This document shows, one piece after another, positions 46,779 to 56,564 of a stretch of 64,000 nt of DNA. The notes under the pieces were generated by a model. That model made no database searches. It saw only the letters and a program-made list of their open reading frames with translations, and was not told the origin of the DNA. Where the stretch lies: the NCBI RefSeq assembly GCF_033096445.1, contig NZ_AP028155.1:3849880-3913879 (forward strand), in the 5' to 3' direction. The stretch's first letter is position 1. Each line of letters opens with the position of its first letter. The position numbers and the translations under genes were made by a program. Origin of the DNA: Butyricimonas faecihominis (GTDB taxonomy: Bacteria; Bacteroidota; Bacteroidia; Bacteroidales; Marinifilaceae).

Positions 46779-48332
46779 ATGAAAATGATAAAATATTTAG
46801 GAATTCTTTGTTTGTTCTTGGGATTAAACGGATGCTCTCAAGATGACAGTATGGATGTTTCTCGGGAATTAAATAAGGTTACCTTTATCGGATTAAATGA
46901 AAAGTACTCTGTAACCTTGTATGATTATTTGAACATACCACTTTCTATAACAACTAGCAGTGATGAAGAAACTCCTTTTTCATATCTCTGGTATCTTTCG
47001 ACTGCAACAACTAGAAATGAAGCGGATACTCTAAGTCGGGAAAAGGATCTGAATGTAATGATTGATCCTTCTCATGCCACTCCCGGAGAAGATTATACAC
47101 TTACGGTTAAAGTTACTGACGAGACTTCTGGAGTATATTACCGGAAAGATATGAAATTGGAAGTGTTGACTGAATATACTAAAGGAACTCTTTTACTTTG
47201 TGAAGAAAACGGTGAGGCTGAAGTTAATTTCTTGACTAAAGAAGGAGAGAGAAATTTATTGGAGAATATTTATTTTCGGGCAAATAGTAATCAGAGAGTC
47301 GGGAAGACCCCTGTTAAAATCTATTCGGTAAATCCTAGTGAATATTATCCTGACTTGAAACAGGAACTGATATTCTGTCAAGACGGAAATGGCGGAATGG
47401 TAGCTAGTCCAGTATCTTTTGAGGCTTTAAGTCCTGTGAAAGATGCGTTTGCAACGTCTTTTTCTGGTGAGGTATTGAATCCCCAGCTTTATTTTGTAGG
47501 AGGAATGATTGATTATATTATTATTAACGGTCAGGTTTGTAAACGTGGAGTTAATATGGGGGATTTGCAGTGGGAGGCTCCTTTGGTATGTATGGACGGA
47601 GTGGGAAATTACGAAGTAGCCCCGTTTGTAATGGAAGTTGATGGGGTTCAGACTTTTTATGACCGACTGAATAAACGTTTGTTGCAACATACGCGTTGGA
47701 ATATGGGGGCTTTGTATCAATTCGATACGGAAAATGCTGATCTGTCTAGATTTGATTGCAATGCCATGGGAACAAATATGGAGATGGAAGCATGCGGAAA
47801 CTTGTCAGAAACCAATGCTTATTGGATGTTGATGAGGAATAGTGAAACAAGGAAATTGTATATATATAAATTCAGAATTAATAATGAGGGTAATTTTGTT
47901 TCCACTTTGTGTGAAGAAATTCCTGAAACTGTGGCTCCCCATATATATGAAGCTGCGTATTTTGCATCCAACTCGGATTATTCAGATATATTGGTGTATG
48001 CAACTTCCGAGCAAGTATTTGCTTTTTCGGTTAATCAATTTACAACAAATACTTCTTCATCACTGGAAGCGCTTCTCGTTACTCCTGAAAATCAGAATAC
48101 AGAAATTACTGGTATGAAGTTTATCACGATTCAAGAAGAAACCGACCAACCGGATGAAACTCGCTCTTCTTTGCAAATTCGTTTGTGTATTCGCAATTTG
48201 AGCTTGCCAGAATTACAGGGTGGAGTTGAATTTTACGAGGTCAGCTCTCAAGGAGGAATTCATGCCGATTTCTTATTTGGTAAATCTGGATTCTGTGATA
48301 CCGTGATAGATATTGACGAAAAATATAGTTAA
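46779..48332 (+). CDS. PKD-like family surface lipoprotein (locus B)
   Basis: The 517-residue lipoprotein (LCLFLGLNGC) has a PKD/Ig-like N-terminal domain (LNIPLSITTSSDEETPFSYLWYLS, TPGEDYTLTVKVTDETSGVYYRKDM) and then a long region rich in beta strands (about 130-500) that resembles a propeller-like surface protein. It fits the Bacteroidota "PKD-like family lipoprotein" that comes after DUF4843 genes. It likely sits on the surface next to SusD. No enzyme motif was found. Confidence 0.78.
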   Translation: MKMIKYLGILCLFLGLNGCSQDDSMDVSRELNKVTFIGLNEKYSVTLYDYLNIPLSITTSSDEETPFSYLWYLSTATTRNEADTLSREKDLNVMIDPSHATPGEDYTLTVKVTDETSGVYYRKDMKLEVLTEYTKGTLLLCEENGEAEVNFLTKEGERNLLENIYFRANSNQRVGKTPVKIYSVNPSEYYPDLKQELIFCQDGNGGMVASPVSFEALSPVKDAFATSFSGEVLNPQLYFVGGMIDYIIINGQVCKRGVNMGDLQWEAPLVCMDGVGNYEVAPFVMEVDGVQTFYDRLNKRLLQHTRWNMGALYQFDTENADLSRFDCNAMGTNMEMEACGNLSETNAYWMLMRNSETRKLYIYKFRINNEGNFVSTLCEEIPETVAPHIYEAAYFASNSDYSDILVYATSEQVFAFSVNQFTTNTSSSLEALLVTPENQNTEITGMKFITIQEETDQPDETRSSLQIRLCIRNLSLPELQGGVEFYEVSSQGGIHADFLFGKSGFCDTVIDIDEKYS

Positions 48333-48339
48333 TAATAAA

Positions 48340-49563
48340 ATGAAAAGGACTATTTTAATAAGTTTGTGTTGTTGTTTGACAGTTTTTGGAGTTACCGGTC
48401 AAGGTATAAACTTTTTCCGGGGTTCTTTTGAGGAAGCTTTGAAAAAAGCGCAGCAAGAAAACAAACAGATCTTTGTCGATGTTTACACTTCTTGGTGTGG
48501 TCCTTGTAAGATGATGGCTAAAGAGGTATTTACCCGTTCCGATGTAGGAAGTTTTTTCAATACTCATTTTGTATCTTTACAGTTGGATGCGGAGAAGGAA
48601 AAGACAAGCGGCTTTTTTAAGCGTTATCAAGCCAGCTGTTATCCTTCGTTCTTTTGGCTAGATTCGACAGGGAAAATATTGGATATGTGTACAGGATATA
48701 CGGAAGCCGAAAAGTTCATTGAAATAGCAAAACAAGTGAGTGAGTCTAATTTGAGTCAACGTTGGGAAGAAGGTCGGAAACGTTGGGAAGCGGGAGAACG
48801 TTCGGCAGATCTGCTCGAAGGATATGTGTTTGGAGTTTTGGCCAAGATACAACCTGATTCTGTACAACCATTAGTGTTTGAATATCTAAGTAGCCAATCA
48901 GAAGAACAACTGAAAAGCCACGAGAATTACAAAATTTTGCGAAGATTCATGCGAAGCGCTGGAGATAATTTGGCTTTTCGAATCTTGATGGCAAATGCGT
49001 CTGTTTATTGTACATACGATCCTGAATTTTGGCAGCATATGTACCGAATGGTTGTGCGTGCGGGGATGATCTTACGTGGAGATGGAGAAAAGTTTCAAGA
49101 TTATCGAGATTTTTTAATCTCTCTAAAATCTCCTTTGTCCCAAATGTATCTTGAAATCATAGATATGGAATTACTTTTATTCCAAGAAAAATACAAACAA
49201 GGATTACAACAGGCTATGATGCTCACGGAACGTTATCGGAGGGGCCATCCTTATTTGGCGGGAGAATTTTTCTACACTTTGATTATTGCTCATTATTTCG
49301 AAAAAACATCACTTCAAGACAAATTAGCGGACACGGTGATAGACTTGGCGGAACAGGCTTTAAAAAGTTCTCCTTCTCAGCAGACCTTATTGTATTCTGC
49401 AATAGCTTATGCTCATCAGGGAAACTATAAACGGGCTTATGAATTATTGGCCTCTATGCCATTCTTTCCGAGACCGATATTATCAAATGCTCTGTATCCG
49501 TATTTAAAACTTCCGATAATACATAGGGAGTACCTTAAGGAAGAAAACTCCCTGGAGAAATAA
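48340..49563 (+). CDS. Exported thioredoxin-fold protein with TPR-like C-terminus (locus B)
   Basis: The ATG at 48340 gives 407 residues with a signal peptide ending VFGVTGQ. The thioredoxin domain (about 20-135) has SWCGPCKMMAKEVF and ASCYPSFFWLDSTG, in which a Cys-Tyr-Pro replaces the usual residue before the cis-Pro. The C-terminal 250 residues are helical, TPR-like (LYSAIAYAHQGNYKRAYELL). It follows the PKD-like gene by 7 bases without a hairpin, unlike the thioredoxin genes in loci A and C. Confidence 0.87.
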   Translation: MKRTILISLCCCLTVFGVTGQGINFFRGSFEEALKKAQQENKQIFVDVYTSWCGPCKMMAKEVFTRSDVGSFFNTHFVSLQLDAEKEKTSGFFKRYQASCYPSFFWLDSTGKILDMCTGYTEAEKFIEIAKQVSESNLSQRWEEGRKRWEAGERSADLLEGYVFGVLAKIQPDSVQPLVFEYLSSQSEEQLKSHENYKILRRFMRSAGDNLAFRILMANASVYCTYDPEFWQHMYRMVVRAGMILRGDGEKFQDYRDFLISLKSPLSQMYLEIIDMELLLFQEKYKQGLQQAMMLTERYRRGHPYLAGEFFYTLIIAHYFEKTSLQDKLADTVIDLAEQALKSSPSQQTLLYSAIAYAHQGNYKRAYELLASMPFFPRPILSNALYPYLKLPIIHREYLKEENSLEK

Positions 49564-49571
49564 AAGAAGGC

Positions 49572-49583
49572 TAACGTTCATTT
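49572..49583. promoter_or_regulatory. Operator-like variant behind locus B
   Basis: TAACG-TT-CATTT matches the AAACG-N2-CGTTT family at 10 of the 12 positions (its complement AAATG-AA-CGTTA differs by one base from 28041-28052). It lies just after the last stop codon of locus B and before the terminator. Confidence 0.3.
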
Positions 49584-49610
49584 TTATATTAAACACGTTA
49601 TTATTTTTGT

Positions 49611-49650
49611 TGTCAGCATCTCTATTTATAGAGGTGCTGACAGTTTTTTA
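49611..49650 (+). terminator. Terminator of locus B
   Basis: TGTCAGCATCTCTA (49611-49624) pairs with TAGAGGTGCTGACA (one G-U pair) around a 4-base loop, followed by a T-run. Confidence 0.92.
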
Positions 49651-50345
49651 TATTAAATATAGTGGGTTTGATTTGAATTTCACAATTGGATGTGAAGCAA
49701 TAGTTTTGTATATTGTGATACAATTACGGAATTGAGAGAATTGTTTGAGAGTCTAGTAAACGAGATTGATGGACAGAAATTCAAGGTTGCTCCTTTTGTC
49801 ATATCGCTTTTCAATATTTTAGGCAGGAAATATGTCGATTACATCAACTTTATTGTACGATCAAACAAATCAATGTTTTGTGGAAATCTGTTGGAGATGA
49901 AGTTTGAATTTTGAAAATCAATTTAATACACCTTTGATGGAATGTAGATAAAGGAAATGTTTATTTGGTTACTTAAATGATAGTATGGATTAAATACATT
50001 GAGTCATGTTGTAATTGAAAGTGGAATTTTTCATGGAGGGAGATTTAGAATCGGTTGCTGTTTATTTGAAAGAAGAGATTGAATAATTTATCACATAGCT
50101 TGTAACGTTATCGTCATATTTTTAGAAATATTTTTTTAATTTTGTTTTCACCCGACTAGGGGTATGAATTGTATTATATATGAACAAGGATATTAAATAT
50201 TAATAAATGTTCGTTTAATGATATTTACAATTTTATTTGTTGTTCCCACTACTTTTTTCTTATTTGTATTTGTTTGTCAGTTATTTATAGTTTAAGGTTA
50301 TTTCTTGTTTTCTCGCAAAATGTAATGTCAACAATCGAAGGAATA
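49651..50345 (+). other. Degenerate region between loci B and C
   Basis: About 700 bases lack a convincing gene. TAGTTTTG at 49701-49708 fits a promoter box. Just after it a 60-codon frame (49732-49914, continuing from an upstream ATT) reads LRELFESLVNEIDGQKF and then meets a series of stops. Loci A and B have an ECF sigma gene in this place, and the fecR leader motif CTAGGGGTA (50156-50164) follows, so this could be a decayed sigma gene. The residue similarity is too weak to be sure. Confidence 0.4.
50200..50218. promoter_or_regulatory. Palindromic operator-like site before fecR of locus C
   Basis: TTAATAAATGTTCGTTTAA contains AAATG-TT-CGTTT (50205-50216). Its reverse complement agrees with 12194-12213 at 17 of 19 bases. 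It lies about 130 bases before the fecR start. Confidence 0.5.
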
Positions 50346-51518
50346 ATGAGTGATTTGATACCAAAATTAGATATTTCTTACTTGATTGTAAAAGCTCTAA
50401 ATGGAGAACTTGAGGGGACAGAAAAACAGAAATTGAAAGAATGGCTTGATGAAAGTGAGGAAAATAAAGTATCGTATTTGAGAGTTCAGAATCGAAAGAA
50501 TCAAGCTCAACGTTTGGAGGTAATTCGAAAGTTGAATAAGCGGGAGGCTTGGAAAAGGATAGATCATGGGACGAGGGAACATAAGTATTTTATATTTAAA
50601 TGGATTTATAGAGGCATTGCAGTTACAATACCCATGATACTATTGTTTAACCTGTATTATAATAAGCTAGATCGAATTGATCGGGAATTGGTGAAACAAG
50701 AACATCGGGAAATTCATCCGGGAGAAGTAAAGGCAGAATTGATTCTGGCTAATGGGCAACGCTTGGCCCTCGATGCGGAAAAGGAGAATTCCGTGGAGTT
50801 AGATTTGGATGGGGTAAAGATATTAAAGGAGAACCGGGGAATACGTTACGAATGTGAGGATTTGGATGGAGATATCCCGTATCATGAATTAAGGGTTCCA
50901 CGAGGAGGAGAATACCCGATTACGTTGGAAGATGGGACAGAAGTGTATTTCAATTCGGAAACAAGATTTCGTTATCCCGTGAAGTTTGGTGATCGGGAGC
51001 GTAAAGTGTTTCTCGTGGGGGAGGCCTATTTTAAGGTGAAACGGGAGGTTGACCGACCTTTTATCGTGGAGATAGGAGAGAATCGTATAGAAGTGCTTGG
51101 AACGGAATTTAATGCTCGTTATTATCCGGAAGAGAATAAGCAAATGACCACGCTTGTTTCGGGGAAAGTGAAATTTATTTCAAAAGATGATAAAAGTCTT
51201 GTGCTTGCTCCGGGAGAACAGGCGGTTCTGACGGATGAGGGTGTTTTGTCCTGTGAAACTGTTGATGTGACCCTGTACACGGCTTGGAAGGACGGGAATT
51301 TCGTATTTCGCAAACAGCGATTGGAAGAAGTACTAAACACATTGGCACGTTGGTATGATGTGGATGTTTTCTATGAAGATGTTTCTCGCAAGGATATTGA
51401 ATTTACCGGGAATATTCAGCGATTCGAGCGTTTTGAAGAGATCGTCGGGCTTTTGCAGATGGCAGGTGATACGGAATTTGAAGTAAAAGGGAAAAGTATT
51501 TTCGTGAGGCGTAAATAA
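50346..51518 (+). CDS. FecR-family anti-sigma factor (locus C), no sigma gene beside it
   Basis: I chose the ATG at 50346 because it has GAAGGA a few bases upstream and the family start LDISYLIVKALNGELEGTEKQ follows. Earlier in-frame starts exist, for example at 50325. The protein has 390 residues with one membrane segment (WIYRGIAVTIPMILLFNLYY), the FecR domain (VPRGGEYPITLEDGTEVYFN, VGEAYFKVKREVDRPFIVEI) and a DUF4974 end. The expected sigma gene upstream is missing or decayed, so it may act with a sigma factor from another locus, such as that of locus A, or at 59787. Confidence 0.93.
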   Translation: MSDLIPKLDISYLIVKALNGELEGTEKQKLKEWLDESEENKVSYLRVQNRKNQAQRLEVIRKLNKREAWKRIDHGTREHKYFIFKWIYRGIAVTIPMILLFNLYYNKLDRIDRELVKQEHREIHPGEVKAELILANGQRLALDAEKENSVELDLDGVKILKENRGIRYECEDLDGDIPYHELRVPRGGEYPITLEDGTEVYFNSETRFRYPVKFGDRERKVFLVGEAYFKVKREVDRPFIVEIGENRIEVLGTEFNARYYPEENKQMTTLVSGKVKFISKDDKSLVLAPGEQAVLTDEGVLSCETVDVTLYTAWKDGNFVFRKQRLEEVLNTLARWYDVDVFYEDVSRKDIEFTGNIQRFERFEEIVGLLQMAGDTEFEVKGKSIFVRRK

Positions 51519-51520
51519 AG

Positions 51521-51570
51521 GACGAGGTATTTGCACTACCTCGTCCCTAAATCCGGCAAAAGCCGGGATT
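51521..51570 (+). promoter_or_regulatory. Two hairpins in the fecR-susC leader (locus C)
   Basis: GGACGAGGTA (51521-51530) pairs with TACCTCGTCC (51538-51547), a perfect 10-bp stem. ATCCGGC (51552-51558) and GCCGGGAT (51563-51570) form a second hairpin with an AAAA loop. Both lie in the 78-base gap before the susC start. Confidence 0.7.
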
Positions 51571-51596
51571 GTTATATTTTAAAACTTTACAAATGT

Positions 51597-54500
51597 ATGA
51601 AAAAAACAGGTAATTGTGTCCATCTTCGGATTAGATGGTTGTTAAAAATGTGGTTAGCTATGAGGTTTTTAATGTTTTTTCTACTCTTGAGTGTAGTGCC
51701 GGTTTCGGCGTCTGTATTCGGTCAGGATGCTAAAGTGTCTTTGCAGGTAGAAAAGGCATCTCTCGAAAAGGTCATGAGCATTTTGGAGAAATCCACGGAT
51801 TACAGGTTTGTTTACCAAAACAGTCAGGTGGAATCCGTGGGTAATTTGACCTTGAATTTTAAGGATTCCGACATCCGGGATGTGATGACGGAGTGTTTAA
51901 AGGGGTCCGGTTTGACTTTTAGTGTGGTAGGCGTGAATGTGGTGATTGTTCCGTTGGGAGAGAAACCACAGGTGCCAAAGGAGGATAAGAAAGAAAAACA
52001 AGTGAAAGGACGGGTTACGGATCAGGAAGGTCTTCCTTTACCGGGTGTTTCCGTGTTGATTGATAGTACCACGTTGGGTGTGGTGACGGATATCGAGGGA
52101 AATTACGTGTTGACCTATCCGGAAATGAGTAATGTACGTTTACGTTTTTCTTTTATCGGGATGCAAACGAAGTACGTAACAGTGGGTAACAACACGGTTA
52201 TCAATGTGGTTTTGGAAGAGGAAGTGAATCGTTTGGAAGAGGTTGTGGCAGTTGGGTATGGCACCACGAAAGCAAAGGATATGACCGGGGCGGTATCTCG
52301 TTTAGGGAAGAAAGAGATCGAAACGGCACCGATGGGGGCTTCTATTCAATCCATGTTGCAGGGACGGGCCCCGGGGGTGAACGTGATGATCAGTTCGGCA
52401 TCTCCGACTTCGCCTGTATCGGTTATAATCCGAGGTTCCTCTTCTTTGTCCGGAGATTCTCAGCCCTTGTGGGTAATTGATGGGGTACCTGAATATTCGG
52501 CTGGGACTTCCGGTAATATTTCCAACACGTTGTATAATTTGAACTTGTCAGATGTGGAGACAATAGATATCTTAAAAGATGCATCTGCCACGGCGATTTA
52601 TGGTTCGAGGGCTGCAAACGGGGTTGTATTGGTGACAACTAAACGAGGAAAAAAAGGCATGACTCCGACACTGGAATTTTCTGCCCGTTACGGGATTCAG
52701 ACAATGAATGCGAATGATTTCGGGGTGTTGAATGCCAAAGAATATATTGCCTTGTCAAAAGCTGCCGTGCGGGCTAGTTTCTTTACAAGAGGTACATTGG
52801 ATTATTTTACCCGACAATATATTGATGAGGCGAAATTTAATGCTGCCACGAATAATAGCCAATTTGATTTGGAAACACTGGAGGATGATTTCTTCCTGAA
52901 GGATGCTTATTATGATGGTGATACGGATTGGTGGGATTTGATGACACATAATGCCGCGACGCAGGATTATAGTTTGGGAATCCGCGGAGGATCGAAAGAA
53001 TCGTCTTATAATGCTTCTTTCTTCTATAAAGATCAGAAAGGAATCGTGAAAGGTGGTAGTTCTAAATTGTTAGGTGGTAGTTTCAATTTTGATGCCTCTG
53101 TTCGGGAGGTGATTCGTTTCAAATTGGGCTTGCGGGCGACATCCCGTGTGACGAATGACAAGGATGATATGATCAGTACAATTTTGGATATGCGCCCGGA
53201 TTACCCGGCTTACTTGGAAGACGGATCGATTAATATGATCAGTTTTTACGTGGAGAATCCTCTTTTTTCGTTGAAGAACACGAAAGAAGGGAAAGGAAAA
53301 GATTTCACGGGATCATTGGGATTGGAATGGGATATTATTCCCGGTCTTACCTTACGGACGAACGGGACATTGAAGTATGGTATTAATAAGAATTTGACCT
53401 ACGACCGTAAATATTATGATGACGGGACAAGTTCTTCAACGGTTTCCAAAAATGAGTCGTATACTTATGTGTGGGATAACACGTTGAATTATCTTAACAC
53501 GTTTGGAGATCATAATTTGGTCGGTTTGTTGGGATTCTCCATTGAAAAGTACGAGTCAGACGGATTGTCGGCATCAGGCTCGAATTTTCCGGATGATGAG
53601 GTATTGACGAATTTGGGGAGTGCGGCAACGAAAAACTCGATAAGTTCAAGTTATTCTTCTAACACGTTGGTTTCTACTTTTGCCCGTGTGGAATATAAAT
53701 TTAAAAATCGTTATCTCGCCACGTTTACTTTCCGTGCGGATGGTTCTTCTAAATTCGGTCCGGATAAACGTTGGGGATATTTCCCGTCGGGAGCTTTGGC
53801 TTGGATTATTTCTGACGAGAGTTTCTTGAAAGATTATTCTCATATTGTTTCTTACTTGAAATTGAGAGCCTCTATCGGAAAGACCGGATCACAGAATTTG
53901 GGTAATTATGACTGGAGAACGTTGATGGGATCAGCGACGTACAATAACGCTCCGGGAATAAAACCCTCTTCGCTGGGGAATGATATTTTACAGTGGGAAT
54001 CTCAGGTACAAAAAGAAATTGGTTTGGATTACGGATTCTGGGATGATCGTATCCGGGGATCTATCGGTTACTACCAGAAAAAGGTCGATAACTTGTTGTA
54101 TAGTGATCCAGTACCTTATTCATCTTCTTTCTCTTCAGTTACCCAGAATATTGGTTCTTTGAAGAATAAAGGTTTCGAGTTTGATGTTAAAGTGGATATT
54201 ATCAAGAATGCTCAGAAGGATTTGACTTGGGATTTTGATTTCAACGTGGCAAGAAATGTTACGACGCTGGAAAAATTGAATAGTGAGGATGAGTATTTTG
54301 GTGGTGGTGCATATCAATATTTTAAAATTGATGTCGGAGGAAAAACCGGAATCTTGTATGGTTACAAATATGGCGGTCGATTGATCCGGACAAATGAGGA
54401 GTTAGTAGCCTTGAAGACGGTGAATCCAGAAACGGGGCAACAGCAATATTACCGGGATAATAATAATTATGAGCGTCCGGGAGACTTGTATATCATGGAT

Positions 54501-55073
54501 TTGGATGGTGACGGGCAGATCACGGCTGACGGTGATCGGACAGAAATAGGTAATGCGAATCCCGATTTCTTCGGAGGATTCGGTACGACGGTTTATTGGA
54601 AAGGATTGATGGTGAACGCCACCTTTACTTATTCGGTCGGGGCTGATCGTTTCTATGATGAAGAAAAGAATAGTGCCGGAGACATGAACGTGTACAATAC
54701 CTCCAAGAACGTGTTGAAGTCTTGGACGATGAATCCGGGTGTGGATCGGGGTTATCCGAGAGCCATGTATTATGGTTGGGGATCGAATTCCATTATCACG
54801 GATCGCTATGTTCACGATGCATCTTTCATGAGATTATCCGCTTTGAATATTAGTTATCGTTTGCCTCGTCGTTTATTCGGTTCCAGTATCGTGAATGCGA
54901 TTGACGTGACATTCCAAGCAACGAATTTGTTTACTTGGACGAAATATCCGGGTATGGACCCGCAGGGAAACTTTAGCACGTCTTACAGTGCATTTTATAA
55001 TATGGGTATTGATTACAGCTCTTACCCGTCAGCCAGAACCTACAATTTGGGAATAAAAATAACTTTAAAATAA
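51597..55073 (+). CDS. SusC/RagA-family TonB-dependent transporter with STN domain (locus C)
   Basis: The ATG at 51597 (1158 residues) is followed by a signal segment (MWLAMRFLMFFLLLSVVPVS). An earlier in-frame start would run through the leader hairpin. Then come an STN domain (VSLQVEKASLEKVMSILEKS), a carboxypeptidase-like domain (VKGRVTDQEGLPLPGVSVLI), a TonB box-like VVAVGYGTT, the plug (LKDASATAIYGSRAANGVVL) and the barrel, ending NLGIKITLK. It should import its ligand with the SusD encoded next, which here carries a frameshift. Confidence 0.95.
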   Translation: MKKTGNCVHLRIRWLLKMWLAMRFLMFFLLLSVVPVSASVFGQDAKVSLQVEKASLEKVMSILEKSTDYRFVYQNSQVESVGNLTLNFKDSDIRDVMTECLKGSGLTFSVVGVNVVIVPLGEKPQVPKEDKKEKQVKGRVTDQEGLPLPGVSVLIDSTTLGVVTDIEGNYVLTYPEMSNVRLRFSFIGMQTKYVTVGNNTVINVVLEEEVNRLEEVVAVGYGTTKAKDMTGAVSRLGKKEIETAPMGASIQSMLQGRAPGVNVMISSASPTSPVSVIIRGSSSLSGDSQPLWVIDGVPEYSAGTSGNISNTLYNLNLSDVETIDILKDASATAIYGSRAANGVVLVTTKRGKKGMTPTLEFSARYGIQTMNANDFGVLNAKEYIALSKAAVRASFFTRGTLDYFTRQYIDEAKFNAATNNSQFDLETLEDDFFLKDAYYDGDTDWWDLMTHNAATQDYSLGIRGGSKESSYNASFFYKDQKGIVKGGSSKLLGGSFNFDASVREVIRFKLGLRATSRVTNDKDDMISTILDMRPDYPAYLEDGSINMISFYVENPLFSLKNTKEGKGKDFTGSLGLEWDIIPGLTLRTNGTLKYGINKNLTYDRKYYDDGTSSSTVSKNESYTYVWDNTLNYLNTFGDHNLVGLLGFSIEKYESDGLSASGSNFPDDEVLTNLGSAATKNSISSSYSSNTLVSTFARVEYKFKNRYLATFTFRADGSSKFGPDKRWGYFPSGALAWIISDESFLKDYSHIVSYLKLRASIGKTGSQNLGNYDWRTLMGSATYNNAPGIKPSSLGNDILQWESQVQKEIGLDYGFWDDRIRGSIGYYQKKVDNLLYSDPVPYSSSFSSVTQNIGSLKNKGFEFDVKVDIIKNAQKDLTWDFDFNVARNVTTLEKLNSEDEYFGGGAYQYFKIDVGGKTGILYGYKYGGRLIRTNEELVALKTVNPETGQQQYYRDNNNYERPGDLYIMDLDGDGQITADGDRTEIGNANPDFFGGFGTTVYWKGLMVNATFTYSVGADRFYDEEKNSAGDMNVYNTSKNVLKSWTMNPGVDRGYPRAMYYGWGSNSIITDRYVHDASFMRLSALNISYRLPRRLFGSSIVNAIDVTFQATNLFTWTKYPGMDPQGNFSTSYSAFYNMGIDYSSYPSARTYNLGIKITLK

Positions 55074-55076
55074 GAT

Positions 55077-56541
55077 ATGATGAAGAGATTAAGTTATTAT
55101 ATCATGTTGTTGGGGATCGTGTTCTTTACTTCATGTGAGGATTTTTTGGATCAGGTTCCCAAGCATAATTTGACACTGGATAATGCCGTCACGGATTATA
55201 GTGGGGCAAAAAATATTCTGAACGGGATGTACTCGATCGTGGCTTCCAATTCTGCATTCGGGGGTGCGACTTGGTGCCGCCTGTCTTCACAAGGAGGATT
55301 TTACTCTTCATATACGGCTAATTTTAATATGGTTTATAAAGAAGGGTCTAATGACATGGATGGGACTTGGCAGGCTTTATACTCTTTGGTGAACTCTGCA
55401 AATGCGGCAATAGAAGCGATTTCGAATCTGGCCGAGAATAAATTTCCGACTCCGGAACGTAAAAAGGAAATGTTGGCTGAAGCTCGGTGTATGCGGGGTT
55501 GGGCTTACACGAATTTGTTCTGGTTGTTCGGGAGATGGTGGGATACGGATGATTCGGCTTACGGGATATTGTACCGGGATAAGATGGCAAATTTGAGTAA
55601 TTTGCAGGTGCCTCGTAGCAGCGTCGGGGAATCGTACACGAAGATCTTTGAAGATTTGGATGATGCAATCGCCAATATGCCGGACTTCACGACTTCCCGT
55701 AGTTTGTCCCGCCAGATGGCACAGGTGTTGAAAGCAAAAATCTTACTTTATCGCGGGGTTATGCGTGGTTCTACGCAAGATTTGAAGGATGCGTTGATGC
55801 TAGTGGAGACCGTAAAACGGGATGCTCCTTCCAATTGGCAAATGGAATCGGATATAGAAGCTATGTATGAAGTGGGTTGGGATTCGAAAGAGGTTCTGTG
55901 GGCGAGGTATTTGGGGGATTTTGCCAGCACGACGAATTACGAGTTTGACTATTCGTATAACATCGGTTATAATAATACCTATTCGGATATTGCAACCGGG
56001 TGGTTGAAGGAAGATCCTCGCTATGAGGTGGTCATGGATTCTGCCCGGGCTCCTGAGACTTGGGATACAAAGATGGTGTTTACTCCGGTGAAATTATATC
56101 ATGGAGGACGCTATGATACGAAAGATGCTCCATACGCAACCTATTATTTCCGCTATGCCGAGTTGTATCTTATGGAATCGGAGTTGAAAGCCCGTTTGGA
56201 TGATTATTCTTTGGAAGAAGCATTGAAGCCTTTAAATGATATGCGGGCAGTGCCGGACAAACCCTGTGTTACCGGCTTTATCTCCCGGAAGTAAGAAAGA
56301 TTTGTTGAGAGCGATATTCCGGGAAATCTGGGTAGAACAGTTCTTGGAAAATGGAAGCGAGTATTTTGCCTCTTTGCGATTTATAAATGACACGGATGCC
56401 AGTGCTGCCCAGAATAAACCTTGGATATACACGCTGAAACCGGATGTGAATTTCACGGAAAATCAGTATTGTTGGCCGATTCCAGAGAACGAACGGTTAA
56501 AAAATCCTCTGGCAGTACAGAACCCGGAACTTGGTAATTGA
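55077..56541 (+). pseudogene. SusD/RagB-family lipoprotein (locus C), frameshifted
   Basis: The first frame (55077-56294) gives a SusD protein from signal and lipobox (VFFTSCEDFLDQVPKHNLTLD) to SLEEALKPLNDMRA, then leaves the family pattern and ends VPDKPCVTGFISRK. The +1 frame takes over at about 56245 with RTNPVLPALSPGSKKDLLRA and IFREIWVEQFLENGSEYFAS, the true SusD ending, up to 56541. Removing one base near 56239-56250 would restore one frame of 487 codons. The product would lack about 95 C-terminal residues. It may be a real mutation or a sequencing error. Confidence 0.88.
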
Positions 56542-56564
56542 TGTTTGACAAAACAAGTAAATAT

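Noticed and set aside
49732-49914. 60-codon frame as a real small gene
   Set aside because: It begins at a TTG in DNA full of stops further on and has no clear ribosome binding site; a decayed sigma gene is as likely.
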